A stretch of DNA of 64,000 bases, taken from the NCBI RefSeq assembly GCF_947507565.1, contig NC_089190.1:620001-684000 (forward strand). Reading direction: 5' to 3'. The translations under genes and the position numbers were made by a program. Every line of letters begins with the position of its first letter. Position 1 is the stretch's first letter. The DNA is from Oscarella lobularis (taxonomy: Eukaryota; Porifera; Homoscleromorpha; Homosclerophorida; Oscarellidae). Shown here piece by piece: positions 11,160 to 22,919 of the stretch. The notes below the pieces were generated by a model. That model was not told where the DNA came from. It made no database searches and saw nothing but the letters and a program-made list of their open reading frames with translations.

Positions 11160-12102
11160 TGTTATTTACGTGATTGATGCAAGTTGCTTCAACCAATTTG
11201 GATGCATCTTCTTTCTTAAAACAAGAAGGCAATCTGCCGTAACCTAAATGAAAACGAAAATCGTATTCATCGCTCTTAATTGCGTTCGAAACTTCGCTGT
11301 CTGTTTCACACGCTACTAGCTAATGAACACGGCATCCTTTATCATTTGCCTAACCCCATGTACTGTCAAACCTTTTCAAGACTCGTTTGAAAACTGGCGT
11401 CGCAAACTTCATTGATCACCGGCTTATTCCTCGCTTGTAGGAGATAGGAAACCACTGATCTAAATTCCCATCAATTAAACGTTTGTTGTTCAGAATGCCT
11501 GTATAAGCTAAAGGTTTACCTTGCCAAAAAAGCGGGACAAGGTCTTTCTTGAACGTTTGATATAGCCATCATCATTCCAGCAAAACGATAAAGCCCATCT
11601 TGCAGGTTTTTTGTACTAATCGATGGCATTTTTCTGTTGGCGGTTCCACAAAACCAGGAACTTTCGCTAAGATAGAGCATCAACCGCGTCAGGAAGTCAC
11701 GACGAAGGCCCCCATCGTCCGCGCCAGCTTCTCCAACGCACTGAATTCTCAAAATTCGGCTTCCGCTTATCTGATCGCGTCTGAAAGCGCGGAGTGTACT
11801 TCCATAGATGTCTCCCATTCTCACGTCAATTCTGTCGTAGACCCTTGCTTGGTAGTATCGGTTGATATGCGGAAATTTGCGTGGACAAAAGAAATGAGAG
11901 TGCTCATGTCAACATCAGAATAATCCCTATCAATTAAATAAGGAAAATCATGAATATAGAACAGTTCCAAAACGTCGGTGCTGTTTGCATACCGTTCGGT
12001 TTCCTCCTGTTCAACGTCTGATTGATTGAAATGGTCGTCACTTCCTTCAGAATCCGAAATTGTAATAACTGTTCTGACGTATGTTCTACAAACAGGGATC
12101 AA
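11160..12102 (-). pseudogene. HECT-domain (G2E3-like) E3 ubiquitin ligase fragment
   Basis: An N-terminal acidic, Asp/Ser-rich stretch (12102-11850) leads into RMGDIYGSTLRAF, then ILRIQCVGEAGADDGGLRRDF, which I split here as ILRIQCVGEAG and ADDGGLRRDF. This is the hallmark start of the HECT N-lobe. It is followed by FAGMMMAISNVQERPCPAFLA and a GT donor at about 11521. A likely next exon (about 11310-11165) reads EYDFRFHLGYGRLPSC. One frameshift lies near 11850. The C-lobe with the catalytic cysteine is not seen, so this is a fragment. Its neighbours are the foldback on the left and P-element remnants on the right. Confidence 0.65.
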
Positions 12103-12285
12103 TGCTAAATGGTTATATGCAGCTACAAATGAAATTACTAATATGCGCCGAGATGTGACGATGCTTGCTTGTGCTCTTTCTTCTCCCGCTTCAATGGAGG
12201 AGACGACGCTTTAGGTTCAATCATGGCGCCGTTATCGGACTCTTTGTCACTGCTTCTCTCTTCCTACGTAGAATGCACAACAATA

Positions 12286-12506
12286 AACAAAAAAGTACAC
12301 TTGATGTTCAGTCATTCTGGCAGAGCCTGACGCAAGACGCCGACGAGAACGATCAAGAAGACCTGCTAAGAGAAATTGTCTGTCTATTCATCCGAATTCG
12401 CGGTCATTCCATCGCCGCTAGTTGGTTAGAGCAGTATAAGCGAATTAAGGGTATAGGGAATGCTAAGAGTAGGAGATTGAGGAAGTCCTTAGTTACCGAG
12501 AAGTAG
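12286..12506 (+). pseudogene. C-terminal remnant of the P-element accessory gene
   Basis: The reading ends RGHSIAASWLEQYK, then a Lys/Arg-rich tail (RRLRKSLVTEK). It parallels the end of the 335-aa protein at 30709-31716 (RGFSMTSAWLEKYK, then KKKALRKSLLK). It sits, as there, convergent to the transposase C-terminus, with about 190 bp between the stops. The N-terminal two thirds are absent. Function is unknown. Confidence 0.7.
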
Positions 12507-12694
12507 GCAACGCATGCAGCATGACGACTATATAATAGCAGCGGGAAAAGGAGGAAATATGAATCATATTTTACTTTGAGCTGTTACGATGTCTGTAATG
12601 TTTAATGAACCTGCGCATAATACAACAGAAATTATTATTAACCCAATTGGTACCTCATAACTTACATTTATATTACTCGAGTCATTTAACCGAT

Positions 12695-13009
12695 TTACTC
12701 TGTGCACCCCTCCTTCGCTTGGGAATAGGGTCGTTTTCAATCACATCATTTAGGTAAAATAATCCCTTTCGACTTGAGTTGCCTCTGACCGGAAGAAGAT
12801 CTGCCGATCCTTGCTGCCGTAGCGACATAGCGTTGTCCATGAACTGCTTGACAGATAGATTGTCCGACCGTCCTCCGCGCGCTCTCTGCTGTCCAAATAG
12901 TTCTCTATTGGATCCTGGTTGAGGTGGCCACTTGCAAAAAGCATTTTTCAGATCCCTCGACGGTAAAATGTACCTAAGCAGCCCCACAAACGAACGTAGT
13001 ACAATGGTA
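12695..13009 (-). pseudogene. Last exon of P-like transposase, frameshifted
   Basis: Reading from 13009, LRSFVGLLRYIL matches the exon start VRAFVEMTEYLF of the intact copy. FASGHLNQDPIENY then shifts frame into FGQQRARGGRSDN and SLRQQGSADLLPVRGNSSRK, the C-terminal block conserved in THAP9/P-type transposases. The exon is cut off from the others by the Helitron inserted in the preceding intron. Confidence 0.8.
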
Positions 13010-13109
13010 CTAGCTGTCCAAGACCCGGCTACGCCTGTTTTTTTGGTGGTGTTTAATTAAGTTGTATTGTTCTAATTAAATATAATGGTGGCAAAGAGGT
13101 TGGATGAAG

Positions 13110-13581
13110 TCACTGAAATATTTCGCGGTAGACAATATTTTTCGTTTTGTTTTCGTGAGTTAAAACGTAAAGATTATGAGGGGAATGAACACGGGAACAG
13201 GCGACATAGAATTGTCCGTGGGAGAAGCAGTGAGATAGAAGTAGTAGTCCTACGATGTCTAAAGTCTGACCTTGGGCTTTGTTGATGGTCATGGCAAAGG
13301 ACAGTCTAATAGGGAATTGCAGTCGTCTAAAGGGTATTGTGGTGTCTGGGAATGAGAGGTATGCGAAAGATGAAGACGTGTTGTCCTTGGTACTGGCCGA
13401 CGGCGATAACGGCCTCAATGAGATTGTCTCTGAGTTCATGGATAATTAGCTTAGGGCCGTCACGTGACTGACGAGACAACGTCTTCTGGGCACGCGGCAA
13501 AAATTTGATGCAGATCTTTAATTTCTCTCGCACGTAATAACTCGCGTAAATTACTTTATGCAAAGAGCATATACTACGCAC
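13110..13581 (-). pseudogene. Pif1/Helitron helicase C-terminal fragment
   Basis: Two overlapping frames together give [15 protein letters not shown], then [20 protein letters not shown] and [10 protein letters not shown], then [13 protein letters not shown]. These correspond to the final helicase motifs (V and VI) of the Pif1-like helicase of Helitrons. A frameshift lies near 13330. Upstream Walker motifs and the Rep domain are missing. It lies in the 3' part of the Helitron, just inside its terminus. Confidence 0.85.
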
Positions 13582-13624
13582 ACGCGCCTCTCGCGCTCAA
13601 TTAAACTATAGGGTTATCGCTAAG

Positions 13625-15042
13625 TCAAACCTCGTCGTCTTCGCCTTCGCTGACGTGGGCATTTGCTTCAACACCGAGAGAGTTGTCCGTTTGGTTAGAC
13701 GACATCGGCAAAGTTGCCGAAGACGAAGGCTTTGGAGGATTCGAAGACGAACGATTCCGAGGATTTGGAGAAGACGGTTTCGAATTTTGCAATGATTGCA
13801 TCTCAACGTCGGAATTTCGAGAAACGTTCAGAACGGTCTAAAAAGTGTTATTGCAGCTATGCATAAAAATGTGAAATATCGTCTAACCATTGACTGATTG
13901 TTATATGTCAGTGCAAACTCTTTAGCATCGATGAGTTTCACGGGTGTGACATTGTCTTCACAGTCGGTATTGGCTATGTTGCGCAAATGTTCGCCTTCTG
14001 CGTGAAGACGAAGCCTGAAAGAGTTGGCGTTGATGCTGAGAATGGCGGAGACGCGGCTCTTGCAAGATGCCAATGATGACACGGTCGGACAGGCGTTGCA
14101 TCGGCCGATGCTTTTGACATCCTTCAATTCCGTCATGTGACCGTTTAGGCAATCCCCGCAGACATGTTGAGACGAAAAATCGGTGACGCTGGCGACGCTC
14201 GCTCTTTCGACTTTCGTCGCAGCCGAAACAGCTTTCCTGTACGAAAAGCGGACTCCCTCGATAGGCGTCGTCGAGCGCTCAATGGAGACGTTGTGTTTTG
14301 GGGTCGTCAGCGTGTTCTCGCCGCCAAACTCTTTGACCATGAGACCGCTGAAGTTGTAGAAATTTCCGCTTTCCACGGTGTCGACGTGCTTCGCCCACAG
14401 ATTCACTGTGGCTTTTCCAGTGTTGTCCTGGAGAGTAATGGTTTGAACGGGTGTTCCAGACAAAGTATATGTAGGAAACTGGAAATTGACGACGCCGGCG
14501 GAAAAATTGACTCTTGCGTAGGGCAGAAGTTCGTCGAGCTCGCTGAGGACGATATTTTGAGGTCCGGCATCCTTGGCGGCAGTCGATAGAGACGTCTGGT
14601 TCGAAAAGACGCGAGGTAACCTCCAGACGGCGGTCCCGTCCGTTATCATGACTTCCATGTCATCTCCGGAACGTGACGTTTGAACGACGGCGTTCGAAAA
14701 GTTGACCGGGCGACCGTTCTGCGCAAGGTCGCGAATCTTCTCGGCTTTTTTAGGGCTGAAGCCAACAAACCGCTTTCGACCCGACTCGTCTCCCAGATAT
14801 CCGTCGAAAAATTTTTTGCCCGGCAAATCTTCAATATCCGAGAAAACTTCGACTACTTCGTGGACGCTCGCCTTATATCCTAAAAATGAGCATATATGTA
14901 GTGTATGTCGCAAGGTCAATAGACGATCTAGCTTACCACTCTGCTGTGAAAAGATATCAGACAGAAAATCGAATTCTTGTGGCCGAGGCCTCTTTCGTGG
15001 CGACGACTTCGCAGGGGACTGTTCCGACATAAGGAATGTCAA
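13625..15042 (-). CDS. RPA-like single-stranded DNA-binding protein (Helitron cargo)
   Basis: Exon 1 runs 15042-13888, a 50-nt intron covers 13887-13838, and exon 2 runs 13837-13625, giving about 455 aa with a TGA at 13627-13625. The join keeps the frame. The middle carries an OB-fold core (TITLQDNTGKATVNLWAKH), and a second OB-like region contains a zinc ribbon (CGDCLNGH, then RCNAC), like the C-terminal DNA-binding domain of RPA70. The second exon is Ser/Pro/Asn-rich and ends in an acidic tail (EGEDDEV). An alternative start is the Met at 15030. RPA-like genes are a known passenger of some Helitrons and could protect the displaced single strand. No lesion was seen, so the gene may be functional. 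Confidence 0.8.
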
Positions 15043-16095
15043 CGCACAGATCTGATAAAAAATAATTCAGATTAGGCGACTATGAGTCGCTGTCGCACGG
15101 TTCACCGATACCCTCCCGTAAAAGAGAAAAAGAAAAAACAAAATGTTCGTCCTCATCAACTGACAAAAAAAACGACGGTAACTGGCAAAAGAATCAGTTT
15201 TACGGCGAACGCAGCAACGACTCGATAAATCGACTTACATCAGAAACGATTCGCAAAACAGCAAAAAACAAAAACAGGCAATGAGAACTCTATCGATCAA
15301 GAGTTCAAACAAAACCGTTGCGCGCAGCAGCGCCGCAAACTCACCGTCGATTCGCAAAAGGAAACGAAGAGGAATTCGAAATCGCCGCAAACGCAACAGA
15401 GCGGGCAGCGAAACAAAGGACGGCTGCAAAAACTGTCAATCAGATCGGTGCGCGAGGCAACTAAATCGGCTCACAGTGCCAAGCCAATGAGAGACCGAGA
15501 AGCCATCACGTGATCGTCATTTGGCCAATGGTCTTCTACGATGACGCCTCCCGGAAATAGCCCTGCGGCCCTCAAACCGCAAAAGGTGCGAAACGGCGTT
15601 GAAACGTCCTCCACAGCTACATTTGAGCGCACAACAGAATAAGAAAATACATCTCCGCGAATCGGAAATGTAGAGTCGACGGTAGGTAGCGCTAAAAGGC
15701 AAAAACGACAGAGGGCGTAAACGTCTTCACCTTCGCGAATGTCGCGCGGCCACACCCCTCTTCGAACAAAATCTAATGACGCCAAAGATCGCTGAAATCT
15801 CGCGCAAACGATTTTCGCGCGCGAAGGCGAGCGATCCGCGCGACGAACGTGAAACGGAAAAGCGAACGCGAGTTCGGCAAAGAGCGATGGCGTGCCTGTA
15901 TAAACCGCGCACCACGCGCACTCCCCAATCCGCACTCCGCGGCACCCCCGATCGGGCCGCCGCCACAAAGCGACCGGCGTTACCGCTCCGCCGGACCTCG
16001 AAAATTGCGCTCGTGGAGCGACGCGGTGCAAAGGCGCTTCGTGTCGCGTCGAAGTAGCGTTTAGAAGTTTGAACTTGTGCTCTTAGTAGTATAGA
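15043..16095. other. 5' region of Helitron, CpG-rich, no gene
   Basis: No credible coding sequence. The segment from about 15500 to 16060 is CpG-rich, and overlapping Arg/Ala-rich frames on both strands are composition artefacts. It probably holds the promoter of the RPA-like gene and Helitron 5' sequences. Confidence 0.5.
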
Positions 16096-16142
16096 TATGG
16101 ATTGATGCTCCTCATTAATACAGTAGATGATTGAATTACCTG

Positions 16143-18593
16143 TCATGATCAATCCTTCCAGCGTCTCTTTACTAAGCTGCTTTGGGCTTTCTTTTTTTTG
16201 TTAATCAACTTGCGATTTCCATTCATGGAGATACCCGAAAAAGTCCTTCTCTAAAAACTAGCAAGGCAAGTGTGATCACAGGTGAACTGCTACAAGTACA
16301 AGTAATGGCTAACCTCTCGCCGCTCGTTGTCAGAACTAGTGTAGCCACGCCGATCTGATTTGACAGCCCTGAGCGATCTCACATTCAAACAGTCAAAGAA
16401 TCTGTCGAACATTCGCACAAATCGCGCCGTTTCTTCTCATCCCTCTATCTGAAAATGTTCAAGACCGTGAGCGACAGATGCGCTCAAGACCTGCAAACAG
16501 AACATTTTTCTTTTATCTTTGCACCATTGGCCAAGCAACTACTTGTACCTGAGCTGCAAGATCCACTCGCATACGCGAGTATGACGTTAGCTCTACGCGC
16601 TCAAGCGGTAAGTTTTGGCAGTAGGGACAGGCCACTTCTGTCAGCACTTTCTCGGCATCTGCTGTAAATCCCGCGGATGTGCTGCCACGTGACGTACTTT
16701 CCGTTAATTAAACAACATTTTTTAGTGCTTTTATGAATCTCTCAGCGTCTTACCATCATTGATCATCTGGTACTGCCTGGATATGAATGCGACAAGCAAT
16801 TTCGTGCGGTCTTCATGAGATGAGGAACATCGGAGAAGAAGAAAATTGATCGAGGATAGCTGTAGCGATTGGGGACGCTGTTGACAAGAACGCCAGGTTT
16901 CGGAAGCCAATGTTGCCGGAAGAATCGCCGATTGCAAGACGCTCCATCAGCTGTGACAGCAATGACACTGAAGCCGCACATTTCAAGCTGGCGTATTGCT
17001 TCCCAGACTATGTTGTACAAAGCGTACGCCTGCCGCAAGAAAAGTGAAACATGGCTTCATTTAATATGTCATGCAGTACTCATGTAACTGCTGTAGGAAA
17101 ATGGGAGAAGGGAAATTTCAGCGAGGTAACCAATCCACGGACCATTATTCCAAGAACGTGCGTCGCGACGGGGATACTGGAATCCTTCAGTTTCAAAGGA
17201 CTTTAATTCGTTGTTCACGTCCCCAAGATTGACAACACCGATGACCTCTCCTGTTAGTTTGTCAAATACGACGTCTTCGCGTACCTTCATTGCGTCCAAG
17301 AGAATAATCACGTGTTTTTGGATTTTGGTGAGCGAGTCGATCTTTGCCTCTCGAATAAGGTGATCGTTGACCCCGCTGCTAAACCCTGGCTTCCATGGGT
17401 AAAAGTGGACGTAATCGCGAAGAGTGCGTTTTCTCGGGAGGAGCATGAAGCCTGAGGTGCGAGAAGCATGGTAGGGAGAGGACGAGAGCATTTTTAAATT
17501 CAAGGCCCATTTGACCATTATAGGATGCCAGCGCATGCCTCTCCCGTCTTTTAATTTTGCCGCTTTTCTTTTTGTTCCCTGAACAATTACCTACAAATAA
17601 AGTAAAGCATTAATTCAATGCTTTGGATGAGCTTTGTTATAAACGCACAGATACGATCCTTCCTTATAATCGGCTTCAACTTCGGCGTTCTTCTCTTCAA
17701 CTATATTCACAAGGGTTTCGTGTAAACCACCTTCTGCTAAATGACCTTGTCGTTCAGCGACCCTCTCCACAGCTTTTGTTAGTCGACAAATTTGTCTCGC
17801 AGCATTTCTATTTGAAGCTGCCAGACGACGCAGTTTGGCTGCTCGCTGTGGCGTATTAAGCGTCGCATTTGAGCCAAACTTTGATTTCCGTCCGTTAGCA
17901 TGTTGAAGCTGGCCTTTTATTGCACGGCGTAGCTGCCTATTTAGCGTTTGCCGGTGCATATTGCAACTGGAGCAGCGGCGCTCAGTGGAGAGCAGAAGCT
18001 CGCAACCGACACTTCGAATCGTCTTCTGATGCACCTGGCCGTTAAAAATAAACAAATGTCGGTCGATCGTTGCAGCTGTTTCGCCGTTCTTCGCCTTGAT
18101 GGTGCCGCTTCGTAAGTCTCGGATTTCAAAGAACCTTTTGTCAGGATTTTCTAGACGAGATTAATGAATGATGGTTTAACTTACGTTGCACGGCCGAAGA
18201 AAACAATACCCGGACAAACATGGAGAGAATCGATAGTTTCTCTAAGTTCCTCCTCTTCATCCTTTGGAAGCAGCTTGGCGCATATGTTGCTTGGAACTGC
18301 GTATCCAAAAATGAAGACATCTGCTTTCCCAGACTTGAGTCGCACTCTGTGAGACAGGGTTGTCGGAGGACGGCCACTGGCAGGGAGCATTTCTATTCTG
18401 CTTAAAAGCACGGTATCATCTGTAGGCACACGGTGCCAATAGCTAATGGAATAGAGAGATGGAAGTTCAACATATGCCAAAAAGATTCACAGCTTTTTTC
18501 AGTCGACCTCTTTATAACTTCTGCGGTCTTTGCAGCACTTTCCTTTGCTGTTTTCTTTTTTCCCTTCATTCGCGTAAATCGAAATCGGCCCAT
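16143..18593 (-). pseudogene. P-element (THAP9-like) transposase, broken
   Basis: Fragments on the - strand parallel the intact transposase at 31758-34441. From 18593: KADVFIFGYAV; a Lys/Arg-rich coiled region with ATLNTPQRAAKLRRLAA (18055-17615); MRWHPIMVKWALNLK and LLDAMKVREDVVFD (first catalytic Asp, 17536-17085); VTADGASCNRRFF and FFFSDVPHLMKTARNCL (second Asp block, 17038-16763); then FFDCLNVRSLRAVKSDRRGY (about 16350) and an exon ending at 16143 with a GT donor. Frameshifts and stops separate the pieces. No THAP zinc finger is seen at the N-terminus. Confidence 0.85.
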
Positions 18594-19195
18594 AACGTCC
18601 TAAACAAAAATTGTCAAAGACGGTTCTCAAAACTCGTCCAAATTTGAGAAATCGCTAGAGCGGATCCGACAGTTAGATGCAAAGAGAGTTAACAATGTCG
18701 TTTGTAACGGTAGCCTTGCGGAAGAACACCTACGTTGACCTCAGGCCGTTCCCCCTTTTGACATGTCGGGAACGCCCATTCCGGGCCTAAATGGAGCGTT
18801 TTTGGCTAAACAAATGCGATAGGCTAACCGAGAGAGCGCGTTGACTACATCTATCCTCTATTGACGCTGTAAGCAACAACCGATACGTCTGGCTTCTATT
18901 ATATAGATGTGGGACGTCCCCCCGTTTCTCATGTTGGAATGACCGCGAATAGAACGTGATTCCGGCCTTGGTTCGACAAACTACACGTAACTGCCGATAC
19001 ACCTACCTTTAGAAGAAGCGTTGAAAGCTATATGGACTAGAAGTTGGAACGGTTTCTTGGAGAAATTGTTGAGAGAAGCGAGCGTTATCCGGGGATTTGG
19101 AAGCCATTTGCGAGACACACATAGGACCATCAAGAATACACTGTAACTAGGTGTAACTAGGCAAGTTTCCAATCCCTCTCTATTTTCTATCTTTT

Positions 19196-19320
19196 GTGCC
19201 CTACATCATTGGAATGCTACGAGATAGAGGATTCCAATGATGTCATTGGCGATGACGCGCGACTGACGATGCGGACGCTAGCACGCTCTAAAGACGGTCG
19301 CTTTATGCGTGAGTGCACTG
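19196..19320. repeat. Transposon-end repeat, copy 1
   Basis: About 125 bp nearly identical to 62216-62340. It contains a hairpin (CATCATTGGAAT paired with ATTCCAATGATG) and ends GCGTGAGTGCACTG followed by TA, a Tc1/mariner-style terminus. The last 50 bp also resemble the ends next to the RecQ copies at 21369 and 23087. Confidence 0.75.
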
Positions 19321-19332
19321 TACCCTACAACT

Positions 19333-19425
19333 CTTCTGAAAGTAGTTGCCGATACTTTGCGGTGCTCAGTTGTGAATACAACTTTCTGCGCCGTATAATA
19401 AATGAAACTGCCGTCTCTACCACTA
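19333..19425. repeat. 93-bp direct repeat, copy 1
   Basis: Matches 26010-26103 in the same orientation (shared CTTCTGAAAGTAGTTGC and GAATACAACTTTCTGCG). The two copies bracket the RecQ cluster. No coding content. Confidence 0.7.
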
Positions 19426-19689
19426 TTAGCATACGCGCCGTCTTGGGCAAATGGTCACGTGACGACTTTTTTCACGATCTCCTCCGCCGCCTTGCTTCGG
19501 AAGCCGATTTTCGACAAATTTTCTAGCTCTGCGAAAGAATCAAGATAATGTTTGGGGCTTTATAGCCTATAAAGACGTTTTGACAAAATTGCGCTGGCAG
19601 TAGCCAAAGGTTAATGTCGTGAATAAATACGTTGACACGCTGTGGTCTATCAGTTCAGTCACTATCAGTTTAAAAACTAAAGACAAATA

Positions 19690-19915
19690 ATGGAAAAATC
19701 GAAAACAAAATCATATGCAAAATCACTTGCAAAATCGAATACAGAATCAAATACAGAATCAAATACCAAATCGAATGCTAAATCAAATACAGAATTAGAT
19801 ACAAAATCAAATACAAAATGAAATGCAAAATGAAATGCAAATGAAATGCAAAATCAAGTGCATAATCAAAAATCAAAGACAAAATCACGTTACAAAAGAA
19901 AATCAAAAAAATCGA
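19690..19915. repeat. AT-rich minisatellite (AAATCnAATAC-like units)
   Basis: Degenerate tandem units of about 11-12 bp such as AAATCAAATACAG and AAATCGAATAC, over about 220 bp. No gene. Confidence 0.8.
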
Positions 19916-19985
19916 ATTTTTTCGGTGACCACCCGCCATAGATCTAAGGGTAGCTAAGGGTAGCTTTGAATAAGCTTAGCCATAG

Positions 19986-20129
19986 CGAATTTCGGCCTGG
20001 CCAATTTGAAGCCGCAACTGCAGTCCTGAACGGACGAGACGTCGTAGTGAAAATGGCCACATCAGGAGGAAAATCTCTGTGCTATGTGCTGGCTTCTATG
20101 TGTCTAAAGAAATTAAAGAAATTGGTGTT

Positions 20130-20167
<38 letters not shown>

Positions 20168-21308
20168 CCCAGTCCTGTTATTTCTCTAATGGAAGATTAG
20201 GTTTAGTAGATTTTTCATTCGGTCTTCCTACCAAAATATTCTCTAGATGGAATCAATTCGTGAGCACGGCTTATCCTCATCAAAGATTGGCTCTAACGAA
20301 AATGAAAAATTTGTTGATAAAATTTCACAAAATGAACTGACATTGCGTATACAACCAATAGCTATTTACTTCCATTACCTGACACGATTAATCATAGTGT
20401 TCACGTCGCGTCAGTCGTTATGTGACAAATTCTGGCGTCCATACCTCTCCGAGAATGTGAAGGATAAATTTGGTCTCTTCGTCTTTGACGAATGCTATTG
20501 CATACGAGTATGGGGAGATGCTATTCGTCCTCTGTATAAGGACGTTTCTTATCTTCGAGCTACAGCTCCTAAAATTCCTATAATGCTACTTTCAGCGACC
20601 CTCCCACCTCACTTGGAAAATCAAATATGCCATTATGAAGGCGTACAGTCGCGTTACGAAACGATCTCGTTTCCTCTGAACAGAGCGAATATCTTTTACT
20701 TCATTTGCAAAATAGCGTCTTGATCAATTGACTTCAGACATTTGGCAAATGCTCTATACGTGGCGATCGAGCATGAAACAGTACCAAAAACGCTTGTCTT
20801 CTGTTTGACAAAGGATTCGTGTTTCAACATTTTGACGTGTCTTTAAGAGACTCTTCACGAATGGCATGGGAGTGAACATCGGTGACATTTCAATTTTTTC
20901 CTGTACGGCCCTCCGGTAGAAGGATTGATGTTCAGTCAACTCTCTGGTCGCAGAGGGAGAATAGCGAAGGCCAATTGCGTGTGCGATTTGATGTTCAGTT
21001 CTGCAGAAGTGAAAAAAGCTAATCGGGATATGGCACTTATCTGCTCTGGTGAAGTTTGCATCCGTCAAGTGCTAATAAAGAATATTCTTTCTTCACATAA
21101 ACTTCTTCCTGATATAGGAGTCCGTCAATGTTGCAGTGTTTGTTCTGAGGGAACCGTTCCTGTAGTCTATTCTGCTTCAGCTGGAGAAGAGAGGACAATG
21201 CGCTCCAAAGTTTTCAAAGAGAAGCCTCGTCGTATAACAGCTAAAGCTAAGAAAAACATCACCAATGGAAAGATTGTGTGTCAGAAGAGGCGCTACTGTT
21301 TTGAAGAT
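19986..21308 (+). pseudogene. RecQ-like DNA helicase, copy A (broken)
   Basis: The start reads FRPGQFEAATAVLNGRDVVV, then Walker A ATSGGKSLCY (about 20060-20090). After a GTTA microsatellite the frame 20247-20723 contains FVFDECYCIRVWGD (DEAH-box position, with Cys-Tyr for Ala-His) and PIMLLSATLPP (motif III). A damaged stretch then holds NGMGVNIGDIS, and 20925-21308 carries LSGRRGRIAKANC (motif VI region) and a Cys-rich RecQ zinc-binding segment (QCCSVC). Frameshifts, missing segments and the altered DEAH box show decay. Only about 60 bp after the stop lies a mariner-type end (CACTG-TA at 21365-21371). Confidence 0.85.
20129..20167. repeat. (GTTA)n microsatellite
   Basis: About ten perfect TTAG units inside the RecQ copy A sequence. 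It is absent from the inverted copy B. Confidence 0.95.
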
Positions 21309-21530
21309 TGACAAACCACACGGATGCTAGCGCGCTTTAAAGTTGGGAAGCTTATGCGTGAGCGCACTGTAGTACATTTTATTGTCCATAATCGTAAGAA
21401 TCCTTCGTACTCCCGGGCGCTGCTGTTTTAATGCATTCTAACATCATCAAAGGAAGAGATCAAACGCTCCGGTTGTATTATTTCATCGTCAAGATCACAT
21501 GGCAAAGTGACACTTAGCTACTGTAATAAT
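20468..21530. repeat. Inverted duplication, left arm
   Basis: Inverted copy of 22920-24172, including the C-terminal half of a RecQ gene, the mariner-type terminus and about 160 bp beyond it (ending near GTGACACTTAGCTA). Identity is high, with scattered indels. Confidence 0.85.
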
Positions 21531-22919
21531 TAGATCTGATATCTATATTTAGAACATATGATGTAATTATCACGCTGTGTTTAAATATAACAACTATGAC
21601 AACAACAACAACTCAAATAACAAAACAATCTATGTCTGAAAAAATTTTCATGCACTCCAATATTCATATTGTACCCCAAGCTCCTCTAATTGTAGAGATC
21701 CGTACGTTCGCCATAGCCGCAGCCAAGAGTAAAAGTTGTTTTAGTTCCTTTAATTCCGCCTTTCATGTCTAAAATATGCCTAAATTTGCGTACACAATAA
21801 AAGATAAATTAATGTATTACTTACAGTTGCTAGAAGTAGAACCTCCTAGTGATTTTAGGATATTTCTTTTGTAGGGCCGGCCAACTTCCGTGCTATGCGC
21901 AAAATCTCTGCCAAAATGCAAAAAATACGTAGAACTTGACAGTGAAGATGGTAAAAAGCCACGTAACTTTTGCTTCCGCTTCCTTAGTCACATGATCTTT
22001 TTCTATAGAAAAAAGAAAACAAATAAAATTGTCCTGGGACAATTTTAGAATTGTTTTAGGACAATTTTAGAATTGTCTTGAATCAATGGTGAGTTGTGCA
22101 CTCAGAGAGCACAGAATCGGCTAGCTACCTCGGTCCTATTTTTTGTTTTCTTCTTTTTCTCTTTCTTCGCTTTCTTCGCTTTCTTCTTAAAAACGTCATC
22201 TTCCGCTATACGTTTCCAGAGTCGATAAACGTTGCGCCTAATTGTAGGAAACCATGGGTCATACGGAATGATCAGCGTTGGCGGCGCTGTTTGTGGTGTG
22301 TATTAGTATCAGGATCACCATTTGAATCAGGGATTTTGGCAATTAATTGTGAGCGCCTTTTAAAGGAGAACTTCACCGCTTCTTACACTCCACATCGGAT
22401 AAGCAGTCCTTCCTGCAAACGAAGAAACAACAAAAACAAATTTAATTAAAGAGGATATCTCCTCGCCTTACTCCAACAAATAAACTAGAAATTCCCCTTA
22501 GGAGCGAAACCTGTCTAGCATAAAGTAATATTTAAGTTGGGGATAAGTGAAGGAGACTTTTAGAATAATAAGTTAGAACTTTGAGTCGTTGGGTTATCTT
22601 ACAACGAGCAACTAAACAAAGGCTAGAACAAAGACTAAACAAGCGTTTCTTTGGAGCCATCTTTAATCACACTTGGACCTGTCTCTCAAGTCAATGTTTG
22701 AGGTGACCATAAACGTGCATTGGGAGTTTCATTTCTGTTAGCAAACGTTCAATACGCAGTTTTATTATGGATGTCCACAAGCGCGTCCATTACTTTACAA
22801 AAGATATTTCGGAACCGTCACTAAAAATCTTATCGTACTTGAGCTTGAATTTGCGATTAAATTTCTTGGTGACAGCTTTGCAAAGACACTAAAAGACCGT
22901 ATTTAACATGGATTAGTCT
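21531..22919. other. Spacer of the inverted duplication
   Basis: AT-rich spacer of about 1.4 kb. Apart from a possible basic exon on - (22102-22302), nothing is recognised. At 22028-22080 the sequence repeats AGGACAATTTTAGAATTGT-like units. Confidence 0.5.
22102..22302 (-). CDS. Possible terminal exon with Lys-rich tail
   Basis: The reading TLIIPYDPWFPTIRRNVYRL leads into a basic tail (KKAKKAKKEKKKKTKN) and a TGA at 22104-22102. It follows a plausible AG acceptor. The composition looks like a nuclear-protein C-terminus. No family is recognised, and no upstream exon was found. Confidence 0.3.
   Translation of the reverse strand, partial: YTPQTAPPTLIIPYDPWFPTIRRNVYRLWKRIAEDDVFKKKAKKAKKEKKKKTKNRTEVASRFCAL

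Larger units (their letters stand above)
13010..16095 (-). mobile_element. Helitron (3.1 kb) carrying RPA-like gene and Pif1 tail
   Basis: Read on the - strand the 5' end is TCTATACTACTAAGAGCAC (from 16095) and the 3' end is GGCGTAGCCGGGTC followed by TTGGACAGCTAG (to 13010). Start TC, a GC-rich hairpin near the 3' end and a terminal CTAG are Helitron hallmarks. The flanking bases are A on the 5' side and T on the 3' side, as expected. The insertion lies in an intron of a P-like transposase gene, and deleting it restores the intron. It encodes an RPA-like protein and the end of a Pif1-type helicase but no Rep domain, so it is probably non-autonomous. Confidence 0.85.
12280..19188. mobile_element. 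Decayed P-like element, split by a Helitron
   Basis: Pieces in order match the intact element at 30631-35228: the accessory-gene end on + (to 12506), the last transposase exon on - (13009-12695), then, after the Helitron, the remaining transposase exons on - (16143-18593), and a right terminal repeat at about 19157-19188 that reads as P-like TIR (GTTTCCAATCCC then CTCTATTTTCTATC). Removing the Helitron rejoins the last intron. The left end, with the start of the accessory gene, is missing and is replaced by the HECT fragment. Confidence 0.8.

Noticed and set aside
14164-15055. Plus-strand ORFs of 117-141 codons
   Set aside because: Antisense to the RPA-like gene, whose OB-fold and zinc motifs and clean splice join are convincing.
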